From IMG/VR virus record IMGVR_UViG_3300046511_000163, positions 1-41,928 of that record: a DNA stretch of 41,928 bases. One strand, 5' to 3'. Under the pieces are notes generated by a model. It was not told the DNA's origin. It searched no databases and saw only the letters and a program-made list of their open reading frames with translations. Source of the stretch: a virus. Numbering within the stretch: the first letter of the stretch is position 1; every line of letters begins with the position of its first letter. The position numbers and the translations under genes are program-made. This document shows positions 23,837-30,924 of the stretch, one piece after another.

Positions 23837-24615
23837 CAGCTCTGGAGCTCCATCAGCCAGTCCACGACAGCGTCAGAGGTCGTCAGAGTCGACGGTGGGA
23901 TCATCTTCATCTCATCGTTGATGAGCTTCACGAGGGCTGTGTGGTCCATGGAGCGAAGGTCCGCCTCGTTGTAGGCCTTCTCCTCCTCAAAAGGGGGCTC
24001 CTCCGGCTGTGGCTTCGGGGTCGCAGCGATGGTGGGGCGCTTCGGGGCCTCGGTGGCCTGGCGGTTCGCGGCAGCCTGGCTCGGGTCACCCCAGGCGTCG
24101 TCCCAGGCCTGCTGGAGCAGGGCCTCGATGTCCTTCCAGTCCTCCTTGCGCAGGTCGATCGGCGTGACCGTGTTGCCCTCCACGTCGAAGTCCCAGCGGT
24201 CGCCCGAGGACTTGTACTTCGTGATCGTGTAGTCGCGGTCGGTGACCGTGCCGAACCTCTTGTAGCGGTTGTCCAGCTTGTCGGCCACCATCGGGCCGAT
24301 CTTCATGGCGTCCACGTACTCCTGGCCGTTGAACGAGTGCAGCACGTTGAAGGCGATCCTGCGGTTGACCTTCTTCATCTTCTCGTTGTCGCTGCTGCAC
24401 CCAGGGCACATGTCCAGGGGGTCGTCCTTGTCCCGTGGGCACGGGAAGGAGAAGCCCGCTGGGGAGAAGTGCTCCCAGTAGTACTTCCACTCCGTGGGCT
24501 CCTGGAGGATGCGGACGGTGTTGTCGCCCTCCTTCAGGTACTTGATGAAGTCGCCTCCACCACCACCGCGGCCAGGCTCTGCCGCGGCTTCCTCTGCCGA
24601 CTTTCCGAACCTCAT
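23836..24615 (-). CDS. ssb: gp32-like single-stranded DNA-binding protein
   Basis: A 259-residue protein. The beta-rich core has WKYYWEHFSPAGFSFPCPRD, then DMCPGCSSDNEKMKKVNRR and FNVL. The Cys cluster CPRDKDDPLDMCPGC fits the zinc site of T4 gp32-like SSBs. The C-terminus is Pro-rich and acidic, as expected for partner-binding tails, and ends with a small helical domain (TALVKLINDEM). It sits directly before the polymerase in transcription order, consistent with a replisome role. Confidence 0.8.
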   Translation of the reverse strand: MRFGKSAEEAAAEPGRGGGGGDFIKYLKEGDNTVRILQEPTEWKYYWEHFSPAGFSFPCPRDKDDPLDMCPGCSSDNEKMKKVNRRIAFNVLHSFNGQEYVDAMKIGPMVADKLDNRYKRFGTVTDRDYTITKYKSSGDRWDFDVEGNTVTPIDLRKEDWKDIEALLQQAWDDAWGDPSQAAANRQATEAPKRPTIAATPKPQPEEPPFEEEKAYNEADLRSMDHTALVKLINDEMKMIPPSTLTTSDAVVDWLMELQS

Positions 24616-24860
24616 GCGTTGAACCTCCGTACTGTCTCTACTGCTTGGGCTACTGCTCTCATGACGCTCTCGTTGACGTGGCCGATGGCCCTAGTCCTTG
24701 CGTCTTCTGCTGCCTCTCCAGGACGAAGCTTGGTGATCGCCTCGTACTTCACCCACGACTTGTCGTAGCCGACCTTGATCTCGTGGGTCATCCCCACCGT
24801 GATCTGGTCGCCGTCGAACAGCTCGTAGGATCCGGTTCCTTGCTTGACCGGTTCGTTCAT
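24612..24860 (-). CDS. Hypothetical protein of the replication block
   Basis: An 82-residue protein starting MNEPVKQGTGSYELFDGDQI. Central strands (VGYDKSWVKYEAITKL) precede a C-terminal helix (RAIGHVNESVMRAVAQAVET). A small alpha/beta protein recurrent beside phage SSB genes. Overlaps both neighbours by 4 nt. Possible SSB or polymerase accessory; unproven. Confidence 0.65.
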   Translation of the reverse strand: MNEPVKQGTGSYELFDGDQITVGMTHEIKVGYDKSWVKYEAITKLRPGEAAEDARTRAIGHVNESVMRAVAQAVETVRRFNA

Positions 24861-25174
24861 CCCTTCCTTCCTCGCTTCTTCGGGACGCGCTCGCCGAAGT
24901 ACTCGGCCAGCTCGTTGATGTCGTCCTCGGTGTAGACCCAGATGATCAGCTCGCCCGACTTCGCAGCCTTGGACGGAGCAGTGAACCGGTCGTTCCCCTC
25001 ACCGTCCTTCGCGCGCGCCAGACGACGGATCGTCTCGATGTTCACCTCGAACCTCTCAGCCACCTGACGCGCGGTCAGCAGACCAGGCGGCAGAGCCTCG
25101 ATCATGCGGGTGGCCGGGGCCTTGCGCGGCTGGCGCTTGACCTCCGACGCATCCACGATCTTCGGGTTGACCAT
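24857..25174 (-). CDS. MerR/excise-like helix-turn-helix protein
   Basis: A 105-residue protein. A basic N-terminus is followed by LLTARQVAERFEVNIETIRR, a winged HTH of the MerR/AlpA/Xis type, then SGELIIWVYTEDDINELAEY and a basic tail ERVPKKRGRKG. It is probably a DNA-binding accessory of replication or transcription. No integrase is present in the window, so an excisionase role is not supported. Confidence 0.72.
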   Translation of the reverse strand: MVNPKIVDASEVKRQPRKAPATRMIEALPPGLLTARQVAERFEVNIETIRRLARAKDGEGNDRFTAPSKAAKSGELIIWVYTEDDINELAEYFGERVPKKRGRKG

Positions 25175-25428
25175 CAGGCTTCCTCTTCCTCACTGGGGGT
25201 GGTGCAAGGCCAGTGCCACGTACCACCGGTGTGCTCGTCGCTCTCCCGCACGTAGCGGTCGAAGAACAGCCCGGTCGGGTTGAGCACGGCCAGCCCGACA
25301 GTGGGCGGGTCCTGAGCAAGGTGTGTCTCGGTGACGATCGCGGCCCGGCACTTCGACTTGTACCGTCCGTCCGCAGAGCCGTACGACGTGTAGTGCACGA
25401 TGCGGTTGATGCTGGGCTGAGTGCTCAT
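25174..25428 (-). CDS. Conserved actinophage protein, function unknown
   Basis: An 84-residue protein. IVHYTSYGSADGRYKSKCRA, then VGLAVLNPTGLFFDRYVRE and GGTWHWPC, form a pattern often seen in actinophage replication/early regions. No known function. Its stop and the next start overlap. Confidence 0.7.
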   Translation of the reverse strand: MSTQPSINRIVHYTSYGSADGRYKSKCRAAIVTETHLAQDPPTVGLAVLNPTGLFFDRYVRESDEHTGGTWHWPCTTPSEEEEA

Positions 25429-25619
25429 GTGGTCTCCTGACGCAGGCAGGAGAGCCAGTGGCCGGGGGCGTAGAAGGCCACGTCAGTCCAGCCCTTCGGG
25501 TTCTCCTCCGGCTTCGCTGGGCCACGCCAGATGATCAGGTTCTGGTGCTCGTCGATGCGGAAGCCGATCACGTCCTCGACCGTCTCCCAGCCTTCCGGGG
25601 TGTTGACCTCTACGTTCAC
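25425..25619 (-). CDS. 64-residue hypothetical protein
   Basis: GTG start at 25619 with GGAGG upstream and a GTGA overlap with the preceding stop. Sequence VNVEVNTPEGWETVEDVIGF then IIWRGPAKPEENPKGWTD; Trp-rich and beta-predicted. No family recognised. A longer open frame through 25868 is a shadow of the neighbouring gene. Confidence 0.65.
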   Translation of the reverse strand: MNVEVNTPEGWETVEDVIGFRIDEHQNLIIWRGPAKPEENPKGWTDVAFYAPGHWLSCLRQETT

Positions 25620-26002
25620 TCCTGGACCTCCTTCTCCCGCAGCTCCAGGTAGGGGCGGCTGGGCTTGATGGTGACGAACCGAGAGACAGTGACCGGGTCG
25701 ATCGCGCCCTCGTCCATGGCCTGCTCCATGGCATGGCGGTCCAGCTTCCGGACCGTGTACTTGTCGAACACCTTCGCGGTCAGCGCACGACGCAGGCCCT
25801 TCTCGTCGATGACGGTCGCGCCCTTCGTGACGTAGGTGACCGCGTGCGACATGCCGTCCGCGGTCCACCGGTACGACTTCCGCTGGTCCTGCTCCATCTG
25901 CTTGATCAGACGGGCCTGGGCCTCGTCCAGGTCGGCCTGAGCCCGGTCCCGAGCACGCCTCGCCTGGAGGAAGTCAGCGACCAGAGGGTCTGTGGTGTCC
26001 AT
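25616..26002 (-). CDS. Hypothetical protein with N-terminal coiled coil
   Basis: A 128-residue protein. The first 40 residues (FLQARRARDRAQADLDEAQA) form a charged coiled coil. The second part, with VTYVTKGATVIDEKGLRRAL and RFVTIKPSRPYLEL, resembles the C-terminal domains of small phage nucleic-acid-processing proteins. No catalytic residues recognised. Confidence 0.65.
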   Translation of the reverse strand: MDTTDPLVADFLQARRARDRAQADLDEAQARLIKQMEQDQRKSYRWTADGMSHAVTYVTKGATVIDEKGLRRALTAKVFDKYTVRKLDRHAMEQAMDEGAIDPVTVSRFVTIKPSRPYLELREKEVQE

Positions 26003-26016
26003 GCATCACACTCTAT

Positions 26017-26835
26017 TCACACGGCGTGCGTGGATACAAGAGCATCGACTACTTTCATCCGGCGTGTCTCGCCGATGTCGTCGATGTCCTTGCCCCAGGC
26101 CTTGGGCCAGGTCAGTCGGGTCACCAGCCGGTGCTTGAACGACCACTCGGTCATCCGGTGTGCCTCCCAGCCGGCGTCGTCCATGTCGTAGCAGGTGTAG
26201 ACCCGTTCGGGGTCGATCCTGTCGATCAGTCTGACCTGATCCACCGACAGTCGGCTGCCGTAGATGGCGAAGGCATCCACTCCGACGTTCCAGAGCGCGA
26301 TCGCGTCCAGCGCTCCCTCGACCAACACCACCGCCTCGCGGTGCTCGGGTGTGTAATGGAAGAGCAGACGACCCACGTCGACCCCATGCGGGTACCTGTA
26401 CTTCGGTCCGTCACCCCCCAAGGACCGTCGTACAACCCCCAGTACCCTCCCGGCTGGGTCACGAAGCGGGTAGGTGGCGGCTCGTGTCTCTGGGTCGTAC
26501 CCGAGCCGGAAGGCACGGGCTGCCGCCTCGCCCACCCGCTCTACCCAATATGGGTGAACCGGGCCGGCATCCCAGCGGGACAGCCAGGACTCGGGGAACA
26601 CCTCTCCCTCGGCCAGCTTGTTGTCGACCCAGAGCTTCATCTGCTGGTAATCCGGCTCGGCCAGTCGGGCCTCACCACCCAGGTCGCCGGTGGCGTGGCA
26701 GGTGTAGCAGTACCACTTCCCCTTGATGATGTTCACCGAGGCGCTGGGACGGCTGTCACCGTGCTCGGGGCAGAGGAAGGACCTCTCGACCCCCCGGCCG
26801 TACCGGAGGGCCTCAGCGAGAGTCAGTGCTCGCAT
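26017..26835 (-). CDS. dnaG: DnaG-like DNA primase
   Basis: A 272-residue primase. A CHC2-type zinc ribbon near the N-terminus (FLCPEHGDSRPSAS and GKWYCYTCHATGD) is followed by a TOPRIM domain with VVLVEGALDAIAL (catalytic Glu) near residue 170 and YTCYDMDDAG (acid pair). It makes RNA primers for the phage replisome. The ATG at 26835 (MRALTLAEALRYG) was preferred to an upstream frame extension. It overlaps the small gene upstream by 13 nt. A separate helicase gene lies upstream, so this is not a primase-helicase fusion. Confidence 0.87.
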   Translation of the reverse strand: MRALTLAEALRYGRGVERSFLCPEHGDSRPSASVNIIKGKWYCYTCHATGDLGGEARLAEPDYQQMKLWVDNKLAEGEVFPESWLSRWDAGPVHPYWVERVGEAAARAFRLGYDPETRAATYPLRDPAGRVLGVVRRSLGGDGPKYRYPHGVDVGRLLFHYTPEHREAVVLVEGALDAIALWNVGVDAFAIYGSRLSVDQVRLIDRIDPERVYTCYDMDDAGWEAHRMTEWSFKHRLVTRLTWPKAWGKDIDDIGETRRMKVVDALVSTHAV

Positions 26836-26960
26836 CGCACATACACGTGGTGCGAGCCATCGCAGTAGGGGTGGACGCACACCCAGGTGAACCTCCCCCA
26901 GGAGATCTTGTGCGTGATCGGCATGCCGATGGTGGGCTTCTCAGCTACAGCAGTGCTCAC
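26823..26960 (-). CDS. 45-residue Cys/His-rich hypothetical protein
   Basis: GTG start at 26960 overlaps the helicase stop (GTGA). It ends ISWGRFTWVCVHPYCDGSHH followed by VYVRCEH: three cysteines and several histidines that could hold a zinc ion. It lies between helicase and primase, perhaps a small replisome accessory; the evidence is context only. Confidence 0.6.
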   Translation of the reverse strand: MSTAVAEKPTIGMPITHKISWGRFTWVCVHPYCDGSHHVYVRCEH

Positions 26961-28252
26961 AACTTGTCCTTGCTCTTGATCACCCGCAGCGCAGGTGGCG
27001 GTGTGGAGGTGTCGGCCAGAGCCTCGGCGTTGATCACCAGGTCCTCGGCGTGGTCGCCAGAGATCTCGGTGTAGGTGCCGGTGTTCGGGTCGAAGGTGGT
27101 GTAGAACCCGATGCCGCTGGGCCCGTGCCGGTTCTTCTCGATGGAGAAGTGGGTGGCCACGTCGTGCGGCTTCGCACGCATCGTGAGCACCACATCCCCG
27201 TCCTGCCCGAGGGCGTCGGACTGGGCCAGGTTCTTCACCTTGGGTGGTGCGTGCCCGGTCTCCCCGTCCCGGTTGATCTGGGCGGCGCACAGGATCGCCG
27301 TCTTCTGGGACAGAGCGGTGTACTTCAGGGAGTTGCTGATGGAGGCCATCACTCGCCAGTCGTCGATCGCTCGCCCGCCCCCGTCCTGGGACATCAGCCC
27401 CACGTAGTCGATGTTGGTCAGGTGGTACTCGCCGCAGCGAGCAGCCACCACTGCAGGTGACACCGGTCCGTCCGCCGGCGTGTGTATGTCCAGAGAGCCG
27501 CCGCAGGCCTGCAGGCGCTCGGCGAGCTCACCGTGGAACCTCCGGTACGCAGCACGGTCCACGTTCCAGGCGCGGAGGTTGCTCAACGTGATCGAGGGGT
27601 AGCCCATCTCAGTCGCCAGGGAGGCATGGAAACGGGCCCTGACCTCGTCCTCGGACATCTCCAAGGAGTAGAACAGGACCCGGTTTCCGGCCAGTACGGC
27701 GTGCTTGCTGATGGACGACAGGTGGGCGCTCTTCCCCTGTCCCGGCCTGGCTGCCAGGTACCACAGGTTCCCGGCCCGCAGGCCTCCTGTGTGCCGCTGG
27801 AGCGTCGCGTAGGGCACCTCCACCGTGTACGGACGGTGATCCCAGTTGTCCAGGTGTGTCTCATCGACCAGCAGCGGCTTCGGCTTCACCACCGCCCGAC
27901 GTGGAGCAGCGTTCACCAGGAGCTGGTGGGCCTGCTCGGTCTCGCCTAGGTGCATCAGCTCCATGGACTCGGTGATCGCGATGGTGATCCGGCGCTTGTT
28001 CGCCTGGGAGTGCACCATGTCCGCGGCCGATCTGACGTCGGCGTGGTCGGAGAACGCGAACCCCGGGAACTTGTGACTGAAGATGTCCCGGGTCGGCTGG
28101 CACCCGTACGTCTCCACGTAGTTGGTGATCCAGTTGTACTCGTCCGAGTACCCCTCGAAGAGCCCAGCGCCGATCCCGTACTTCACCTCCTCGCCGACCG
28201 ACTCGGTGTTCAACAGAGCGGAGATCAGCAGACCTTCGGCGGAGAGTGGCAC
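26957..28252 (-). CDS. dnaB: DnaB-like replicative DNA helicase
   Basis: A 431-residue protein. The N-terminal domain begins PLSAEGLLISALLN, as DnaB N-domains do. The RecA-like core has Walker A ARPGQGKSA, SLEMSEDEVRAR, and later INRDGETG and QSDALGQDGDVVLTM, matching DnaB motifs. It unwinds DNA at the fork and partners the primase. The start chosen is GTG at 28252, which has AGGAG with a 7-nt spacer; an in-frame GTG at 28282 lies within the promoter's inverted repeat and has no Shine-Dalgarno. First gene of the long leftward block. Confidence 0.9.
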   Translation of the reverse strand: MPLSAEGLLISALLNTESVGEEVKYGIGAGLFEGYSDEYNWITNYVETYGCQPTRDIFSHKFPGFAFSDHADVRSAADMVHSQANKRRITIAITESMELMHLGETEQAHQLLVNAAPRRAVVKPKPLLVDETHLDNWDHRPYTVEVPYATLQRHTGGLRAGNLWYLAARPGQGKSAHLSSISKHAVLAGNRVLFYSLEMSEDEVRARFHASLATEMGYPSITLSNLRAWNVDRAAYRRFHGELAERLQACGGSLDIHTPADGPVSPAVVAARCGEYHLTNIDYVGLMSQDGGGRAIDDWRVMASISNSLKYTALSQKTAILCAAQINRDGETGHAPPKVKNLAQSDALGQDGDVVLTMRAKPHDVATHFSIEKNRHGPSGIGFYTTFDPNTGTYTEISGDHAEDLVINAEALADTSTPPPALRVIKSKDKL

Positions 28253-28280
28253 GTGGTAGCTCCTGTCAGATGCGTGTGCC

Positions 28281-28310
28281 ACACACTATGCAGTGTGTGT
28301 GATGGATGCA
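28281..28310 (-). promoter_or_regulatory. Leftward promoter with overlapping inverted repeat
   Basis: On the minus strand, TTGCAT is followed by 17 nt and TAGTGT (the alternative CATTGC-17-CATAGT fits equally), placing a start about 25-30 nt before the helicase GTG. The -10 is embedded in ACACACT-ATGC-AGTGTGT (28281-28298), a perfect 7-bp inverted repeat suited to a repressor or activator. It would serve the whole leftward replication transcript. Confidence 0.55.
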
Positions 28311-28319
28311 ATGACCTGT

Positions 28320-28646
28320 CTACGCTGATCTGCGGTAGAGAGGCATCTGGTTCGTGTCAGGCCACACCCATCGGGTGTGTCCGTGCCGGCTGGTCACCTT
28401 GACCCCGCCGTTGTGCTCACAGGGGTACGGCGACCGACAGGAGTAGCAGTACGGGTGCCGCATCTTGATCTGAGGGGCATCGGGGTAGCACGAGTGGCAG
28501 GGCCTCACGAGCACGTCTTCCAGGTCCACGGCAATCAGCTCGTGACCATCACCCCGGGCCGGTCCCTTGGTCAGCTGACGACAGTCAGGAGACCGGTGGA
28601 ACCTGGTCCGGTGCTTCGGATCACGACGCATCCAGACCGTTGGCAT
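28320..28646 (-). CDS. Cys/His-rich conserved actinophage protein
   Basis: A 108-residue protein. RFHRSPDCRQLTKGPARGDG, DVLVRPCHSCYPDAP, YCYSCRSPYPCEHNGGV and RWVWPD form a recognisable Cys/His-rich pattern with probable zinc sites. Such proteins are common in actinophage early regions and have no known function. No strong Shine-Dalgarno precedes the ATG at 28646; the internal ATG at 28631 is an alternative start. It ends 10 nt before the helicase promoter elements. Confidence 0.68.
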   Translation of the reverse strand: MPTVWMRRDPKHRTRFHRSPDCRQLTKGPARGDGHELIAVDLEDVLVRPCHSCYPDAPQIKMRHPYCYSCRSPYPCEHNGGVKVTSRHGHTRWVWPDTNQMPLYRRSA

Positions 28647-28689
28647 CTGGCGACCGTACTCCTGTTCGACAGGTGACGGTAGGGCCGGG

Positions 28690-28854
28690 TCACGGCTTGT
28701 TCCAGGCGTCTCGGATGTGGGACATCACAGCCACCAGGAGGTGGGCTCCGAACACCGTCACAGCCATCCCGAACCCGATCACGATGATCAGAGCGAGCAG
28801 CACCGGGAGCAGGTCACGCAGCTGCAGCCAGTACCACCATGGCGGTCGTTTCAT
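28690..28854 (-). CDS. 54-residue membrane protein
   Basis: MKRPPWWYWLQLRDLLPVLL then ALIIVIGFGMAVTVFGAHLL: a Trp-rich amphipathic N-terminus and a hydrophobic stretch of about 30 residues, so one long or two short TM helices, with a charged C-terminus. ATG at 28854 was chosen for protein sense, though GGGGGAG is only 2 nt away, so initiation may differ. Function unknown. Confidence 0.55.
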   Translation of the reverse strand: MKRPPWWYWLQLRDLLPVLLALIIVIGFGMAVTVFGAHLLVAVMSHIRDAWNKP

Positions 28855-28871
28855 GTCTCCCCCGGGCATGA

Positions 28872-28910
28872 AGAGGCCCCCGGGAGCTACCACAGCAAGC
28901 GGGGGCCTCT
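28872..28910. terminator. Strong 10-bp hairpin at the upstream edge of a small membrane gene
   Basis: AGAGGCCCCC (28872-28881) pairs perfectly with GGGGGCCTCT (28901-28910) across a 19-nt loop. Neither strand has a U-tract, so it may stop or slow transcription inefficiently, or protect RNA ends. It bounds the leftward gene at 28690-28854. Confidence 0.45.
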
Positions 28911-29202
28911 GTCGCTTGACCCGAGTCTCAGGGCGGGTCTAGCGTGCGACTGTCTGAAGATCGCAGGTTGATGGTATCTGTCATCGCCTGTCGTCTCCAG
29001 TCATCAACTGGACACGATCACGCAACGCCGCGGCGGCGTGAAGCCGATCAGGACCCGGAAGGTCAACCGGAGCAACCCGCGTCAGAGGCGGTTGCGACCC
29101 TGTGCCGGAAAGGTCCCCGGCGGTTCGAGAGCATCCCCCCAACATCGTGGGGGGAGGGGGGGAGAGACACAGTGCGAAGCGCCATGGCTCCGAAGGAGCC
29201 CG
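28911..29202. other. Stretch with no convincing gene
   Basis: Open frames exist on the plus strand (28944-29210 and from 29038), but their composition is poor and no start is well supported. A 6-bp C/G hairpin at 29135-29154 (CCCCCC then GGGGGG) is followed by a second G-run at 29156-29162. A pair of small stem-loops at 28945-28985 looks faintly tRNA-like but lacks a T-loop consensus and a D-arm. Nothing else recognised. Confidence 0.5.
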
Positions 29203-29403
29203 ATGAGTAGAGGTGCTCGCAGAGCCAGGAAGAAGAAGCGAGACTCCCAAGAGAAGCGATGGGCTGCTCGATCAGGTCCCGTCTACATCGTCAGACCAGG
29301 GGACAGACCGAAGATCGACCACCGTCTGGATGGACTGGACCTAGCCCGAGCTCAGATCGCCAGATACACCTCTACTGACCATCCTGTACGCACACGTCGA
29401 TGA
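29203..29403 (+). CDS. Possible small basic rightward protein
   Basis: A 66-residue frame starting [20 protein letters not shown], then [17 protein letters not shown]. It has AAGGAG 4 nt before the ATG. It converges on, and overlaps by 32 nt, the leftward collagen-like gene. It is the only plausible rightward gene in the switch region, but third-position GC is lower than in the neighbours. Function unknown. Confidence 0.35.
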   Translation: MSRGARRARKKKRDSQEKRWAARSGPVYIVRPGDRPKIDHRLDGLDLARAQIARYTSTDHPVRTRR

Positions 29404-29968
29404 TCAGATCCCGATCGACTGGCTGTCGCTGGTGTACTGCCACGGTCTCGAAGGTGTAGCCAGGAGGACACGCACCAGGTGGTGTCGACGGTCCAGGTGG
29501 ACCTGGTTCTCCTGGTGGGCCAGTTGGTCCTACCAGACCAGGTACACCAGGATCACCCTGTGGACCCCGCCGGCCTCTTCGACCTCGCTCACCCTCGGGA
29601 CCTGGCGGTCCACTGGGCCCTCGTGCTCCTGTTGTTCCTGGTGGTCCTTGCGCACCATCCCCGCCAGTAGTACCAGGAGCACCAGCTGGTCCAGTCAGAC
29701 CAGGGATGCCCGTGCCGTTGGCTCCAGTGGCTCCTATGGGACCCACAGGTCCCTGGGGTCCAGTAGGGCCTCTGGGACCCACAGGACCCACTACCAGAGA
29801 CGGTTCTGGACTACTCGGTGCCGTACTGGATGTAGATGACGAAGGAGGTGGTGGAGTCGGTGAGTTCGCTGGTGCAGGTGGGGTAGAGCCAGCGAACACC
29901 GACAGAGCTACTGCACATGCCGCCAGTGCTCCGGAGGAGCCGTATCCGATCCAGCCTCTAGGTCCCAT
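29372..29968 (-). CDS. Membrane-anchored or exported collagen-like protein
   Basis: A 198-residue protein. An N-terminal hydrophobic segment ([14 protein letters not shown], about residues 14-27) acts as signal or anchor. A Pro/Ser/Thr-rich linker follows, then uninterrupted G-X-Y collagen repeats at about 61-165 (for example [16 protein letters not shown]), then a short C-terminal piece with two cysteines (ACPPGYTF and VCVQDGQ). Collagen tracts form trimeric rods, here presumably outside the host membrane. The ATG overlaps the preceding small two-TM protein gene by 11 nt. It is away from the tail cluster, so it is less likely a virion fibre. Confidence 0.78.
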   Translation of the reverse strand: MGPRGWIGYGSSGALAACAVALSVFAGSTPPAPANSPTPPPPSSSTSSTAPSSPEPSLVVGPVGPRGPTGPQGPVGPIGATGANGTGIPGLTGPAGAPGTTGGDGAQGPPGTTGARGPSGPPGPEGERGRRGRRGPQGDPGVPGLVGPTGPPGEPGPPGPSTPPGACPPGYTFETVAVHQRQPVDRDLIIDVCVQDGQ

Positions 29969-30212
29969 CGCTCTCGTCCCGCTGCTTCTTCATCGCCACG
30001 TCTGTTCTCCCAGCCAGGAAACCGGCCAGTAGACCGACCATGGTGGTGAGTAGGTCAGCGATCGTTCTGGCAGCTCCACCGAAGTCGAAGTTGGGGTTCT
30101 TCCAGGCCAGGATGAGAATCCCGAGCATTCCTACGACTACCGACCCGCACACCGTGCCGGCGATCATGATCACCATGATCTCGCCAGTGCTGCGGTCTTT
30201 CATCCTGGTCAT
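29958..30212 (-). CDS. Two-TM membrane protein, holin-like
   Basis: An 84-residue protein. TM1 is about residues 11-33 ([20 protein letters not shown] and following), TM2 about 45-67 ([17 protein letters not shown]). The C-terminus is charged ([16 protein letters not shown]). ATG at 30212 ([11 protein letters not shown]) was chosen because the upstream in-frame part is unsuitable and AGGGGG lies 9-14 nt upstream. It is translationally coupled to the collagen-like gene. Topology resembles class II holins, but it could be a partner anchoring the collagen-like protein. Confidence 0.68.
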   Translation of the reverse strand: MTRMKDRSTGEIMVIMIAGTVCGSVVVGMLGILILAWKNPNFDFGGAARTIADLLTTMVGLLAGFLAGRTDVAMKKQRDESDGT

Positions 30213-30249
30213 CGGCTCATACCCCCTGGTCTCACGGTAGGTCACAGGG

Positions 30250-30278
30250 TTGTGCGAATGTCGTGTATAGCGTATAAT
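30250..30278 (+). promoter_or_regulatory. Strong rightward sigma-70-type promoter
   Basis: TTGTGC (30250-30255), a 17-nt spacer, and a perfect TATAAT (30273-30278). Transcription would start near 30285. A 12-bp perfect palindrome TCATGTACATGA (30278-30289) covers the start region and could be an operator. The leftward genes at 30212 and 29968 diverge from this point; TATAC sequences in the same interval may provide their -10. Confidence 0.8.
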
Positions 30279-30284
30279 CATGTA

Positions 30285-30420
30285 CATGAGGTTGTTACCT
30301 CTGAAGATCGACCAGCTCCTTCTGTGTGGAGCCCGATCTTCCGGAGTCACCCGGATAAGTCCTCTACTGAGAGGCACCGACACTCCCGAGCAGGCCGGCT
30401 CCTCTGATCGAGGACCGGCC
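30285..30420 (+). ncRNA. Predicted structured RNA downstream of the first rightward promoter
   Basis: There is no gene. Successive stems are visible: GAGGT/ACCTC (30288-30301, loop TGTT); GAAGATCG (30303-30310) with CGATCTTC about 23 nt later, containing an inner CTCC/GGAG; CCTCT/AGAGG (30361-30374); and GGCCGG plus TCCTC (from 30393) with GAGGA plus CCGGCC (ending 30420), an 11-bp stem with one bulged C. The last stem is followed by CTTG rather than a long U-tract. The run of stems behind a strong promoter suggests a functional RNA or leader; no known family recognised. Confidence 0.55.
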
Positions 30421-30421
30421 C

Positions 30422-30451
30422 TTGTGCGTTATGTAGTGTCTGTGATACAAT
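30422..30451 (+). promoter_or_regulatory. Second rightward promoter
   Basis: TTGTGC (30422-30427), the same -35 as the first promoter, with an 18-nt spacer and TACAAT (30446-30451). Start near 30458. Tandem promoters with identical -35 hexamers suggest the same (host) sigma factor and strong expression of the right arm. Confidence 0.7.
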
Positions 30452-30457
30452 GAACGT

Positions 30458-30571
30458 AGTGCTTCAGGGACCTGTGCCCTGACTCACTACCCTCTCCCGG
30501 ACCCCATGTACGGGGGAGGGGATACGACCCGGTGTCGGAGAAGGCTCATACCCTCTCCGGCACCGGGTTTC
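30458..30571 (+). ncRNA. Hairpin-rich leader with terminator-like final stem
   Basis: Three stems: TCAGGG/CCCTGA (30464-30482), CCCTCTCCC/GGGGGAGGG (30490-30520, one wobble), and a 14-bp stem of CCCGGTG plus TCGGAGA (30528-30541) with TCTCCGG plus CACCGGG (30554-30567, one wobble), followed by TTT. It would act as an attenuator or yield a short RNA of about 110 nt ahead of the first right-arm gene. TGCATGTCC follows at 30572, as after the RNA at 33911-33973. Confidence 0.55.
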
Positions 30572-30594
30572 TGCATGTCCAGACACTGAAAGGG

Positions 30595-30924
30595 ATGAGA
30601 ACGACGAACGAGATCGAGCACATTCACATGGGTCCACCCGAAGAGGGACAGACCCCGATGGAGGACTACGCGCTGCAGTACCTGATCCTCGGCTGTTGGC
30701 GAGGCGCTGCTGCGTTCGAGAGCTTCCCGATCAAGATCGACCACATCGAGGACAACGTCGACGAGGACGGGACCATCCAGTCCTTCACCATCGTCACTGC
30801 CTCTGGTCTGCGGTTCACCACCTACGTGACCTACGAGGGTCCTCCACCGACCCCGAACACCAAGGAGGAGAACATCGAGTTCCGCAAGGACTGGGATGAG
30901 CGAGTCGAGCGGGGAAAGTCATGA
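30595..30924 (+). CDS. First right-arm protein, function unknown
   Basis: A 109-residue protein starting MRTTNEIEHIHMGPPEEGQT, with SGLRFTTYVTYEGPPPTPN later. Acidic, mixed alpha/beta. The ATG at 30595 is directly preceded by GAAAGGG; the in-frame upstream extension lies in the leader hairpin and was rejected. First gene of the rightward transcript, so probably an early, host-directed product. Confidence 0.72.
   Translation: MRTTNEIEHIHMGPPEEGQTPMEDYALQYLILGCWRGAAAFESFPIKIDHIEDNVDEDGTIQSFTIVTASGLRFTTYVTYEGPPPTPNTKEENIEFRKDWDERVERGKS

Noticed and set aside
24857-25174. MerR/Xis-like protein as evidence for a temperate phage
   Set aside because: No integrase, attachment site or clear immunity repressor operator was seen, and the gene lies in the replication block.
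28935-29000. tRNA-like sequence with stems TGCGA/TCGCA and TGATG/CATCG
   Set aside because: Anticodon loop would be 11 nt, there is no GGTTCGA-type T-loop, no D-arm and no proper acceptor stem; at most a remnant.
28944-29210. 88-codon plus-strand frame
   Set aside because: Start is poorly supported, composition Arg/Pro/Glu/Gly-rich like a shadow, and it runs through a C6/G6 hairpin.
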